Below are positions 25,358-37,500 of a stretch of 64,000 nucleotides of DNA, piece after piece. Origin of the DNA: Combretum micranthum. Lineage: Eukaryota; Streptophyta; Magnoliopsida; Myrtales; Combretaceae. A program made the position numbers and the translations under genes. How positions within the stretch are numbered: position 1 is the first letter of the stretch; each line of letters begins with the position of its first letter. The notes below the pieces were generated by a model, which saw only the letters and a program-made list of their open reading frames with translations, did no database searches and was not told the DNA's origin. Location: NCBI GenBank assembly GCA_024138025.1, contig JAMXBD010001044.1, positions 124,001 to 188,000 on the forward strand. The letters run 5' to 3'.

Positions 25358-28300
25358 TATCACGCCCCAAGGGATACCCTAAACATGGCAGTCCGCCGTA
25401 CACAATACTAAAGCCTAGAATGACTACCTTAGTCACAAAGGCTTTCATATCATGTACAAGGCGTACATCACAATCAAGGGAACGCATCGGAGTAGCGCAA
25501 TTTATATTGATAATAAATAAGTAACAAGGCAAAGAGAATACTTATCATAAAATATAAACATATTGCATTGCAATTCTTAGGGGCATGTCCATCTATTATC
25601 TTCAAATAAATATACATCACTGTTCATATAAGTCATTATATATAAAGGACCTTACAAAATTACTTATCTTATGAATCTATTTCCTTCATAGAAGCTTCAC
25701 CATCCTTCTATGTTTTCCTCAATGTCATGATCCTTAATTTAAGCCACGGATATACCTGTTTCAATAGAATCTATAGAGGTATAAGCTACAACTAGCTTAG
25801 TGAGATATTCCTTTTCATTCGCACCATATGATCAAGCAAGTTCATTTAGATTTTCACTCATATGCTATGCAAACAATGCATCAATCACATGATTATGCAA
25901 ATATATATAGTTATCCGAAAATCATATATAGAACGGATTTACCCCTCCGTATCAAAGGTTAGGGAATCGGGGTTGAAGGTCCTCGACCTTCTACTGCTAG
26001 TCCCCACGTCCTCACTCACAGCGTTCGGTTGGCTCGGCTCCAAACCTAGAGTCGCTTTTCCTGAGCGATTTGGATTCTCCAGGAAGGAACATGGCCCGTG
26101 GCACCGCACGATCACAGCCAATCCAACTCTACGCGTAGGAGTAGCAGCCTTCCGAAATAGATGTGACTCGATGGATGCTATGCGTGAGCATCTTTAATTT
26201 TCTTAAGCCAAACCTTATTAAGGTTTATTAAAGGCGATCAATCAATTAGCAAACAATAAACAGTCATATCAGTAAGTAACAAAATTATTTAAACAAGCAG
26301 TTCGAAGTTGCGATATTCTTAATTCTCATTTCACGCATAAACATAAAATCACACATGATCCCGAATTTCCCAAATATATCCGTTTTTATCTTTTCTTAGT
26401 ATACTAATGCTACTACTTTACAAGCACAAGCAAGGCAACGAAATTAGAAGGAATAACTCACTCGTCCATTTCGCTATCTTCTTAGTCGTAGTAATCCTCG
26501 GGTAGGGTATTCTCGTATCCTTCGTTACATAGACAAAAAAATACCCGGGATAAGTCTTTCATGAATTCCTATCCTTGGATTTTCTAAACTTTTCTTAAAA
26601 TCGTGGTAAAATCGCATAAGAAGAAATTCCAACTTAAAATGGCCATAATTTGCTCATTTTAACTCGGAATTTCGCATATAACATACCGTTTTCTACCTAT
26701 TCGAAAAGATCTATCTATTTCTAAGATCATCTTTGTCATATAAGGTCATTTGGGTTCCGAAAACATTGGGTTCAGATTTAAAACGAATTATTTCTAAACT
26801 TTTTGCAAATCCATTTTCTAACTCAACTTTCTCTTTAAAGAAAATCCTTTTGCAACAATATAAGTATATATAGATATATTTTTTATAAACATTTTGAATA
26901 TATCGGTAAGCTCACTTTATATGCAAAATTTTTAATGGTAGTGTCTCAACAATTTATTTCATAAAAATTCTTTTTAAAGTGTTAAAACTTATTTTGATAA
27001 ATTCCTTTTCAAGTATTTAGAAGGAACCTTATATTTTCATTATAAATGAGTACATTCTTGATTTATTTCCTTCCTTCCTTTTTTTCCAAAACAAGTAAAT
27101 TTTCCTTTAACCTTAGTTTTTTTTTTTCATAAATTTCATTTCTAGTGATAAAAGATCAATTTTTATCAAAAAGTATGATCAATTTTTATCAAAAAGTATA
27201 TTAGGTTGTTTAAAAAAAACTTTTTATAATTTTGTATTTAGGATGGTTTTAGAAAATAAATCTTGTTTTCTAATATTCATTTCTAAAATATAAGCTTTTG
27301 CTTTTCAAAACTTGTTCTTTCATTTCTTTTGAAAAGAATCATCTTTATAAAATCCATTATTATTAATCTTACTTTATTTATATTCTTTTGAAAATGAGTT
27401 CCTTCTTTTAGAAATTTGAAAATCATTTTTCCTAAGTGGGTTCATAACTTTATGAGTTGATTTTTATCTTAACTTTGAAAACTAGTTTGTTTCTTAGTTT
27501 GGAAAAGAGTTGTCTTAAACTTTTAATATTAACGTTTTATTTTTCTTAAAACTTGCTATAAAATACAAAGAAAATATTTATTTCTTATATTTCCTTGGTA
27601 AAACTATCTTTGTTATTTAAGAAAACTTGAGAAAACTTGTATTACTCTATTTCTAGGTTGTTGATAGTAACTTCATGATTTTGTGATAAATCACTTAATC
27701 GAAATTCTAGCTTTGAGTTTATTTAGTAAAGTAAAATTCTATTTTTAGATTAGTTGAGACATTAACATTATGTAATTGCAAGTATTATGAGCATATAAAA
27801 TAATAGGAACATAAGAAAATACTAGAAATAAATAATGATCAAGAAAATAAAATATCAAGTGTTGGGAACCTTAGCTTCATCAAGGTATCCTGGTCAAGTA
27901 TTGGAGCTTAGCTTTATCAAGCATCCCGGGACTAAGAATGGACTAGTCCGAAAGATTAAAGAAAATAAATAAATAAAAGATTGTTTTGACTTGATATGGA
28001 CAAGTCTAAGACTAGAAAGACTATCTTAATAATAACATAAAATAAATAAATTGCATAACTTGAAAGTAAATAAATAAAAAATGAGCTTATATGCTCTAAA
28101 TAAATATTATATAATAATACATATAGTTAGATTAGAAGCAAATAATAACAATAATAATAACAACATAATAAAATAGAAAGCTTATATACAAGAACAAAAC
28201 ATGAACATGTTGTTGCTTTTACTACTCATGTGAGTTTCAAAACAACACCATAGTCATGCTAAGTTACATGACATGAATAGATAAATGGTTGAAACAAATT

Positions 28301-29739
28301 TTTACCTAAGGTATTTGTGTGGTATGAAGATGGTAGTGAATGTATGGTTATGTGGTTATGGAGAGATGGTTGTTGTAGAGAGAAATTTTGTGAGTATTTG
28401 GTGAAAGAGAATTTTGGTAAAGGGAAATATTGTAGAGAGAATTTGTGTAGTGAATTTGAGAGAGTTTTGGTAGTATAATGAATTGTGTGAGAATGAAAGA
28501 GGAAGGGTATTTATAGAATTTTTGGAGTGAATTTTTGATGTAATTAAATAAATTGAAAAAGAAAAATAATTTGTTGGAAGAGAGAGAGGGGGCGCTGGCC
28601 TTGTACTTGTAGGGGGGAAAGTGAGTTGATTTTTGAGTGAATTTGTAAGAAAATAATTAATATGTAAGGTATGATTTGATAAAAGGTGTATTGAAAATAT
28701 AAAAAGTAAGAAAATAGATATGTAGGTGTAAGAAATAGGTGTAAGAAAAAGTAGAGATAGTGAAATAGTAATGAATAGTAGAAAAGTACTATGAATAGTA
28801 GACTAGACAATTAAAGTACCGGTAGTAATAAAAATAGCGTAATAATATGATATCTGTAATTTTTAGCTACCGAAAAATTCTAAAACTGATATTTTTGGAA
28901 TCCTTGTATTTTTACGAGTCTATTGGTAAAACGGAATATTTTTAATATTCCGAGCTTCGAGACACGCTTTTCGAGCATTGATCCCGATTGAGTCCGAAGG
29001 ACACTCGAAATTCGCGAATCTGATATTTTTATGTTACCCTATATTATTACGAACTATTCTAGGCTATTACTTAATTTCGTTTTCTAGGGTTTGAAAACGC
29101 GGGATTGCGGATCTTAAATACTAGGGTTCGTTATGGGTTTTGTTGATTTTAGGATTTCGGTTTGACTTCTGGTTTCGTCGAGATATTCGTAAGATCATAT
29201 AATTTTTTAGTTTTGATCGTTTTATATTTTTAGCTCGACGTCTATGGTTTATCTTATTTTATTTGTGATTATTTAATAGTTTTTTAATTATCGGGATTGT
29301 TTAATCGAGTCTAGGGTTATGAGTTGACTCAGTTTGACTTTTGGTGAAAATTGAAAATTGTGATTCTAATTTTTTTTTTTTTTTTACCGAAGGATTTAGG
29401 ATTTTATCATTTCGTTGTTAAGCGGTATTTAGATCTATCGTTTCGATTCGCGTTTTAGGAATTGGGTAGATTATTTAATTGGCGTACGGACGTTGATTAT
29501 ACCGGTAGTTGGACTTTATATTTTGTTTCAAGAGTTCTCGTTTTCTCAAGATTAAGAAAACTCGTTTTTGATCTTATTTGGGATTAAGTTTAACTTGATT
29601 TGATTTTTAAGATTTCGTTTCCGTTGTTTTGACTTGGTCTAGAATTGGGTTTTTATCTTGAGTTGATTTTCGGAGTTTGTATTTGATATTAGGCTTCTAA
29701 GATTATTTTTAAGAATTATGAAATTTTCGAGGGTTTATA
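25358..29739 (-). mobile_element. Solo-LTR-like element, copy D
   Basis: The minus-strand element runs from TATAAACCCTCG (29739) to GGGGCGTGATA (25358). Both terminal dinucleotides carry transition changes of the methylation-decay type. The perfect 5-bp duplication GGTTC (25353-25357 and 29740-29744) confirms the limits. It has a TATA box at about 28507-28516 (minus strand), a donor-like AGGTAAAA near 28305, and the hairpin at 26623-26673. It splits the gypsy integrase. It belongs with copies B, E and G. The 111-codon frame at 25862-26197 is incidental. Confidence 0.88.
27154..27199. repeat. 23-bp tandem duplication in copy D
   Basis: Two identical 23-bp units starting GATCAATTTTTATC, at 27154-27176 and 27177-27199. 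Confidence 0.9.
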
Positions 29740-30139
29740 GGTTCCGAGGCCGTTTTGCCCTACCGAGCTAGAACTACATAATATCTAAGTGGCCTCATAT
29801 GATGAATTGGTTAATGAGGTCGGCCTTCGAGTCAAACTCGACACCATTGAGGAAACTTGCAACACGGCGAGTAAGAGAATCGCCGCATATTAATAGAGAG
29901 CAGTGCGATATTACGACAAGAAGGTTTGGCATAAAGTTTTTCTGCTTGAAGACCTTGTTTGTAGAAAATTGGAAGCAATGAGTTCAGAAGAAGCATGTGG
30001 AAAACTTGCCTCGAACTAGGAAGATCCATTAAGGGTGAAAGAGTTCTTGGGGAATGGATCCTACAAGCTCGAAACATTAGACGGTGAACTCATCCCTAAG
30101 ACCTAGAATGCTAACAATCTAAGAAGGTTCTTTGAGTAG
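29740..30139 (+). pseudogene. Gypsy integrase C-terminal piece
   Basis: After element D the integrase resumes exactly at the GGTTC duplication. RYYDKKV(W)HK, EEACGKLA, VKEFLGNGSYKLETLDGE and WNANNLRRFFE-like segments (in mixed frames) match the C-terminal region of Tat integrases, which usually read LGNGSYKLETLDGxxIPRTWNxxNLRRYY. The pol frame ends with TAG at 30137-30139. Stops and one shift break it. Confidence 0.88.
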
Positions 30140-30269
30140 CAAGTAACTAGCATATGTGTAAAATGTAAAAAAGAAAAGTATTTGCAAATGAAATCAAGAT
30201 TCTCTATAAAGATCATGCCATGATGATGTTCGGATTAAGTTCTTGCAATTCAAACAACTTAAGGATCTC

Positions 30270-30512
30270 AGGTAAGTCCCTCATACGGGTAACTCCCCTA
30301 AAGAAGCTCGGGTAACTCCCTCTTATGAGTAAGAAAAATCAAAGGGTTGTTGAAATTAATGATCAAATTTAAAACTCCCTCCTATGAGTAACTCCCCTAA
30401 AGAAGCACAAGTAACTCCCTCTTATGGGTAACTCCCTAAAGAACTCAGGTAACTCTCTCTTACGGGTAACTCCCTTTTACGGGTAAATCCCTCTACGAGT
30501 AACTCTCCTTGA
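30270..30512 (+). repeat. Short tandem repeats after gypsy pol
   Basis: About ten imperfect units of GGTAACTCCCTCTTACG (17-20 bp), interrupted by a non-repeat segment near 30330-30370 and by AAAGAAGC linkers. Tandem repeats in the 3' untranslated region are a known habit of Tat elements, which supports the lineage call. Confidence 0.85.
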
Positions 30513-31940
30513 CACCTTGGTCAGTCTCTTCTCAAGAAGCACTTCCCCCGTATGATCAAACCAACATCCATACAAAAGAGCCAATATAAGAAAACAAGAA
30601 AAATGAAAATACAACCTAACATACGAGAAGCCGATGTCGCAAATAATTACTCATTGATTTCATTAAACCAAACTATTACAATAGTTTTGACTGGCATCAC
30701 GACAAGGATGGATTTTTGGCGTTCCGCCAGTACAATAAAGCGTTCACATGAACAAGAGCTTCTTCGAGCTGAACCCAACTACGACTTCAAGGGTCTCGAA
30801 TAGGATCTAAACCTCAAATCAGAAAAGTTCTCCCAGAACCACCTGACCCCAACTCGACCTAGGCTTATCCATCAGAAAATTCCTCCTATGGGTTTGGGTG
30901 ATCATGACTTCATTTCTCTATCCATTGTCCTAAGCTTGTCCATGAAACAACAACAATAACCTCAGTTAGACAACAGCTCGGTATGGCTAGGATAATAGGG
31001 ACTGAAGTCCACTTCCCCATTAAGCCCTCGATCAATATGACTACACGAAGTTAGGCTTAAAGAAGAGATCATCACCCTTCATTTTCATTAAGGATGACAC
31101 ACAAGATTGATTGGAAATAAGGAAAAGGAGTCAAATAGTCTCTCCACGACAATCTCGTCCTAAGTCACTTGACGAGGGTAGGTCCTTGTTCATGCACAAG
31201 GTGCTACCATAGTCACCACAGCTGACCGTAAGAGCGACTACTAACAGCAATTTAGTTCTAAGAACCATAGAAGAGAAGCACGACCCCAGTCCAAACAGCC
31301 AAGGTAGAAAAGGGAAGTAGGCGTTAGGAAACACGCCCAACCCACTACACCACCTCGATGATCGATCCGCATACACAAGGACGTGAGACTCCCGAACCAT
31401 CTAAACAGAGATAGCAAGACTCCCTCAACACCTCGACCAATGAGATCCCCACGGGCTCAACCTCTCAAGCCATCAAAGCACAATGAAGATGGCTCCCATG
31501 ACACCTCACAACTTCTCTGAGTGTATATTTAGTATGAACTTGACGATGACGATGTATGCAAACAAGGACGCTGCTTTGGGGAAGAAATTCACATAACAAT
31601 GGTATTTACAGAGCCAAAAGCTATCGTGGATGCAACATTCAATGCCACCAAACATTGAAGATCTTGAGCATAGCTTTCCCCAACCGTTCGATCATGCTTA
31701 GGGAATCCACGAGCATTAAAAAGGAAAGTTTTTCTAACACACGTAACTCCTTTAGCAGGACACCATCATCTACTCGAGAAATTTGTACCTATAAACCTAT
31801 GGCTGGTCTTGGGAAATGCAACAAAACTTAGGCCAAACAATCCAATAAAAAATGAGGCGGGACAACTAATCAAGCATAACAATATAGAACAGGGGTATTC
31901 AAATTATTGAACAAAGATTGGGTTAGAGCATGTAGGGGAT
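30513..31940. other. Unassigned sequence between gypsy pol and copia LTR
   Basis: This stretch is richer in GC than most of the window. It holds several 80-90-codon frames on both strands (30552-30803, 31131-31400, 31556-31831), none with a recognised motif. It should contain the gypsy 3' LTR and the copia RNase H, but neither was recognised. It may be a Tat-specific 3' region followed by a deletion junction. The last 30 bases (GAGCATGTAGGGGAT at the end) may be the copia polypurine tract. Confidence 0.45.
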
Positions 31941-32645
31941 TGTCGTATGTAGGAGCAGTAGTATTTCAAAAGGACATTGTCCCACATTCGCTAAAGCATG
32001 TTTCTTATCCTTGTTTATCATCTTACTTCTTAATATAGGCTTGTAAAGAGTTAGTGGAAAGGTATGGACTCACGTGCTCAAGAATTAGGCCACGTTAGTG
32101 TAACTTTTAGATTTGCACCCACATCCCCCTGGCACATGATGAATGTCTTGGCCCAACTTAAGGAAATATTTTATTTTTTGTATTACTATTGTTAATTAAT
32201 TTTTGGATGGCATTTAAACTAGCAAATTTGACTAGTTCAAATTTTGGTTATCACAATATCTAAATTTGTTCCTTAACTAATCCTATTTATTAGCCATTTT
32301 CAATTTTTTATCCACCCATTACTTTATCTAATATAATTGTTATAGATTTTTTTCCTGTCCGTTACACATCTCTCTACATATCTTATCTGTACACTATTAT
32401 CATAAAAAATACAACGACATTTAGCAACTACAGCTTTTCTCCTTCTTCTAACCTGTGTTTTCCAATCTAATAGGTTTTTACTTTTTTTATTTTCTGTTGT
32501 TCCTATTACCAACTTTTTGCTAGAAGACTTGTTGAACGAGGGATACACTCTTTTTCTTTTTGTGATTTTACTATGCTAAGCAAATTATCTTTAAGGATAA
32601 TACCTAGCACACCTTAAGCAATTTTACACACCTATGTTTTCAACA
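31941..32645 (+). repeat. Copia 3' LTR
   Basis: Starts TGTCGTATGTAGGAGCAG and ends TTTTCAACA, followed by the GTTTG target duplication. It aligns with 7588-8307 over its full length. Confidence 0.88.
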
Positions 32646-32650
32646 GTTTG

Positions 32651-33989
32651 AAAATTTGATAAAAGAGGATCTAACATATCATCCAAAATCTAAATACCTC
32701 ATAAAACTTCATGTATTTAACCTTAGCCATACTCTCTATTGTATTCCAAATATCAAAACTCTTTAAACAACACGAAATAAAGAGGAAAAATAATGCTACT
32801 TTCTTTTCCAAAGTAAGAAACGGATTGCTTTGAGTTCAAAATATTCGAATTAAATTAGTCCCTCAAACGTAAGCACGAAGTATTTGGATTCCATTTGAAC
32901 TAAATCAAAAAAAAAAAAAAAAGTGATTTTATATTTTAGTTTAGTGATGCAATCGGATGAGCTCAAGACAAGTCATATAAAACCCTGAACCCACCGCTCT
33001 TTCTAATAGGATCTTTCAAACCCTGTAAGGTTTTTATCGTCATATTTAAACCTATCCCTACAAGGTATTGAGTTAGACCCACTCCATCTCATTTAACTCA
33101 ATTAAAGGTAATATAAGCATAAAATCAAAATCAAACCTAGACACAACATAATCAAATGACAATGTTTTTTTTTTTTTTAATTGCAAGTTACTTTATTTGA
33201 ATGGCATATACTATAATTCAAAACCATCCTATAATCACACTATATTTTTTTTTCCTCAAGCTTTTATGATATCTTTGTATTTTTCGGATTTATCATAATC
33301 AAGTTCCTTCTAGCCGGACGATCCGTTCTTAAGACCATTTTTAACCATGAGTTACTTTGAAAATCACCAATATGTTACTTCAATATTTAAATAATTCTCC
33401 CTACTAAATAACTCACTACTTTATTCGAGAGTTACATAGAAAATTACTTATGATGATTTTTTTTAATTTTTATGAAGCCCACATTACATAAATTTAAAGA
33501 ACTAATATCAAAATTAAGCAACCCACTAAAACTAACAATCTCAAATAAAAGATTAACAATTCATAAAGGAGTTGCTTAGTTTTAATTCTCGTGCCTAGTA
33601 ACTCATAAAATCACCCTAATGAAAAGATGTGCGCTGTTCTCTAAATCGCTTTAGCTGAGTTTACTTAGACTAACATGTCGAAACTGTGAGACGTTAGTCG
33701 TTATAAACGCGAGGTCCTAGCCATTATTGAAACTTTTCACAAATAAAGAAAATAGGACTCACTAATGATAAAAATAATAATATAATGAATCCAGCAACGA
33801 GGGACGGACAAAACCATATTCAAGGCTCTCAGAAAAGCCGCATAAAACAAAATGCGGGACATCACAACCAAAGCCTAGACGGCAGCGAGCTGACAGATCA
33901 TGCAAAGCACTGGATATCAGCATCTAACAAACATTTCTTAGCATAACAAACCACCACCACAAACATTAAATCCATAACGAGGAGGGCAA
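32651..33989. other. AT-rich sequence next to the host gene
   Basis: No gene was recognised. Poly-A/T runs at about 32908 and 33165. GAGTTACT repeats in both orientations between 33345 and 33600 hint at a decayed MITE but do not form clear terminal repeats. Confidence 0.45.
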
Positions 33990-34004
33990 GCAAAGCTCAA
34001 AAAC

Positions 34005-34010
34005 TTTATT
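34005..34010 (-). terminator. Likely polyadenylation signal of the BAH-agenet gene
   Basis: AATAAA on the minus strand (TTTATT on plus), about 570 nt beyond the stop codon. It is the first perfect signal noticed in the 3' region, so the transcript probably ends near 33980-33990. A 3' UTR intron is not excluded. Confidence 0.5.
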
Positions 34011-34580
34011 ACCAAAAGAAAATGATATACATATTACAAGAAAAAATGAATTTCCCGCACATTCCTCAGCGAAAATAGAATGACAATACCTAATATTGAG
34101 GCTATTCTACTGCATCCAAAATTTGGTGCCTGGGCAAGAGCTTTGGCAACGACAGGCTATTTAACGTTACAGAGTGGAGTCAGATACCCAAATCTACAAC
34201 CCAAAGTAGTCAAGGGTATTGGAGGGTTAATTGGACACGTGTGAAACCCGCATCAAGTAGATGCAGCGAAAAAAATAAAGAGAAAACCCCTACAGCCCTA
34301 CCTGGTTAAGCTACTATTCTATTCGCACAACTGATCATCAAAACAAAACCAAGCAGTCAGGTGGTGTAACCAAAGTGGACATTGCAACCAAAAGGATTAC
34401 TGCATGACTGTTTGGCCGTCACTATTACATACCTTCTCAAAAATTCTTCTGCCACTCCTCTTTCGCCTCCCATATCAACATAGCAAGAGAACATCCTTGG
34501 GGTCGGGTAGATTTAATGTTAGCTACCTGTGAATCATTCAACTTACTGTTGCATAGATGACTAGTTTTTATTGGACCTAG

Positions 34581-37500
34581 TCACCTGGACATAACCAAGC
34601 TTGTTAGAGGGCACACAACTGATTTACTGAAAGGTGAATCACCAATGAATTTGCAATTCTCATTATCAACTTTTAAGCGCCCATGAACAAAAAACTCCTC
34701 ATGAATAGCACTTTCCAGAGCTTGAAGGCTAGAAGAATCTCCATCATAATGTACCTTTCGCAGAGGACTCCCACCACTCTGACTTCTCTTCCTTGATGAT
34801 TTCCATTTAAGTTGCGCAAGAAGATTATCCTTCGATAGATCGGGAACAACCTGTTGTTCATTGATCTTACTGTGCAGGACTTCCAGATGGGGACCACTAG
34901 GCCCGGCTTCATGTTTTTCTACCACTTGCCTCCTGCTCAAGCTTGGAAGCACTGATGTAGCTATATCCGGTCGATTCCTTATACAAATCCACTGGTTTTC
35001 CCACCATTCATGAGATTGTCTGAGATCTTGCATAGAAAAGACTGAATCTTTATTTTCTCCTGAGAAAAGGAAGATCACACTCAGAACAGATGGCAAAGAA
35101 ATGAAGACCACTTGTTGATTTAACAGAGCAGCATCCTTTTCACCTTTCCATAAACACAACAAGACAGGAGGAAAAAACCCAACATACAAAATGAAATTAT
35201 CCAAACCTGGAAAGTAAACTCGGAACTTGTCTTCAGATTCTTTCCCAACAACAATCCCTTCCCACCAGCCATCAAACTGCCAAGCATCCACAACAGTCCC
35301 AAAATCAACACCATGAGGTGCATTCACCAAGTTCGATGGAACAAGTGGTCGAATTGTATCTCGTCCTCGAATCCGCAGGCCCAGTTTATCAGAAGCAGCC
35401 ACTTTTGATGCTAAAACCCATTCCTGCAAAAGAAAAGCAGCATACTGAACTGGAATTCCAGCAAAATCACACCAGATATCACCCCCTCCCCCAACCCCAA
35501 AAGAAGGGACAAAAAATGATGAGCATAATTAAGTGAGACAAACCTCAAGTTTCTTTGTTTCATCAGATACATCTATAATATCTTGATACTTCACCTTCAC
35601 CATATATTGTCTCATTGCTATGATTGAGGCTCTAAACCAACACCCCCTTAAGCCACTATCCTGGGATAAAACCTCCACTTGGGAACCTACAGTCGGATGT
35701 TGAGAACCCAACATGTCTTCCTTCAAATCACTGGACTCACTTGCATCAGAATCTTTAAAGACCCTGTGCCTCTTGTGATGTCTGATTCCAATGGCAGGGT
35801 TGTCAAGCATCCTTTTCATTTTCTTCATTTTTCGGGTAGCACCAGAGGGCGTTGATTTAGCAGAAGGCTTTGGTACGGGAAAGGGGTACATACAAGCGAC
35901 TACTTCCTGATCCCAGTAACCTTTCAACCGAGTTATATCATAGGGCTTAACCTTATTATCATCAAACAGCTTGTCACATACAAATGGCTCCTGCTGTAGA
36001 CCTTGTGAAGCAGTTAAGTACTTCTCAAAATGTCGAGGACAAAGAACCGTGGCCAGCCCATCTATGCACTCAATACTAATATCTTGATGAAAAAGAGAAA
36101 AAAATATCTCTCTGTCATTAAAATTGTGAAGTAAATCAACATCAACCTCATCAATTTTGTGAAACCACCGTACCACGACCATCTTTTTGCCTTTGGAATC
36201 CTCATACATGTCCTCCAAGTGAGCAATAAGACATTTATTCTCCTCAGCCAGAACATATACAAAGTCATTAACCTAAAAAAAAAGTGCAAGTGGTGGAAGA
36301 GCAGACAATCAGATCTACTTTAGCTGAAAACTTAAACTAATAAAACACAGGTATATCTAAAAAAGAACATAAATATAACCGACAACTGCCAACAATTATG
36401 AAGGTCAGAAAGACAACTCACTGAGATTCTGACACCAACACGGAGAAATGCAGGGAAGTGCCTCCGTCTTTTAAGGCACATAGATGGAGTGCCTAACCAC
36501 AGAAACTGTCTGTTAGGTTTATCCAATGTCATTAATTGTGCATCCTAAACATGGAAGGGAAAGATATGAACATCAACAACCTTCAGTAATTTAATATTTA
36601 TTAATTTAAAAAGGAAAAAAAAAAAAAGGATTTATGACTCAGTTTATAACAAGTTAAAGAACTTTTTCTAAAATTTTCAAACATAAAAAGGTGGTCATAT
36701 AACAATTACCTTAGAAAGCTCAGCCCCAGATGTGCACTGGGGTCCAACAACTGTATCCAAGTGATGCTTAAAATCTAAGAGTAGAAGGAAAAAACATTTG
36801 GTTAAAATACTTCCCCAACAACAAGACATAGCACAAATGAATACACAGCCCAAAAAGCACAACACTGTAGATAAGACAGATGTTAAAAGAAAGAGAGATG
36901 AGTGGAAAAAGTTTCATCTATCATTATACATAAATATTACAAAAACCAAAATATCTAGCAAAAATATTCCCATGCAACAAGGGAGAAGAAGTATTATAAT
37001 GCTGTAATTGGCCATGAAAGGTCATAACCTAGAATTTTGAGGGCATAACCATTCTGATGCTCTCAACCAGCTTTCTAAAAACTGATACATCAATCCTGTA
37101 GTCGATATGATAATTAGCTCAATAACATCAACATCCATATATTTTTCTGGAGGAACAAATAACATTTATCACAAAGGCATAGACAATCAAAGGGGAAACA
37201 AAGCCTGAGAAAGAGAAATCTATAAAAGGCCATTTACTGAATGACTCCAAGCATAGTATGCAGTGAACTCGCATAAAAGAATAACTGATATAGATAATTA
37301 TATACAGATACAGGAGGTATTAATAAAGAGCTTAATTAATGACTTGATTCATCCAAAATAGCATTTCCTCAGGTGAAATGATAATTAGGAGTGACTAGTG
37401 AGAAGGAAAAGCCATAATTCAATATCCAAGGCATTAAAGGTAACGAAGAACAGAAAAAAACACCCATTAACCAAGCAAAATCTGTTTTGCCCATGACATT

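Larger units (their letters stand above)
11486..30512 (+). mobile_element. Decayed Ty3/gypsy (Tat-type) element, interrupted
   Basis: It lies inside the copia RT. A 623-bp LTR is followed by a gypsy primer-site-like sequence, gag, protease, RT, RNase H, a second RNase H and integrase in gypsy order. Three LTR-only elements split it (B, C, D), and their target duplications let the pol pieces be placed in order. The second RNase H, the integrase ending like WNANNLRRFFE and tandem repeats after pol point to the Tat lineage. No right LTR was recognised, so the right end is unresolved and 30512 marks only the last supported feature. Confidence 0.85.
7588..32645 (+). mobile_element. Decayed Ty1/copia retrotransposon, interrupted
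   Basis: Two related LTRs (7588-8307 and 31941-32645) share their TGT start and CAACA end. They are flanked by the identical 5-bp duplication GTTTG (7583-7587 and 32646-32650), which fixes the outer limits. The remains of gag, protease, integrase and reverse transcriptase lie in copia order between 8323 and 11485. The rest of the span is a gypsy element and what landed in it. The copia RNase H was not found. By eye the LTRs match at roughly four positions in five, so this is an old insertion and the outermost layer of the nest. Confidence 0.9.

Noticed and set aside
25862..26197. 111-codon open frame on plus within copy D
   Set aside because: It lies in non-coding LTR sequence. Other family copies do not show a conserved protein here.
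30270..30512. Possible CRISPR-like array
   Set aside because: The units are contiguous, imperfect tandem repeats without unique spacers, in a plant retroelement 3' region.
33345..33625. Possible MITE with GAGTTACT repeats
   Set aside because: The mirrored match is only about 10 bp, not terminal, and no target duplication was found.
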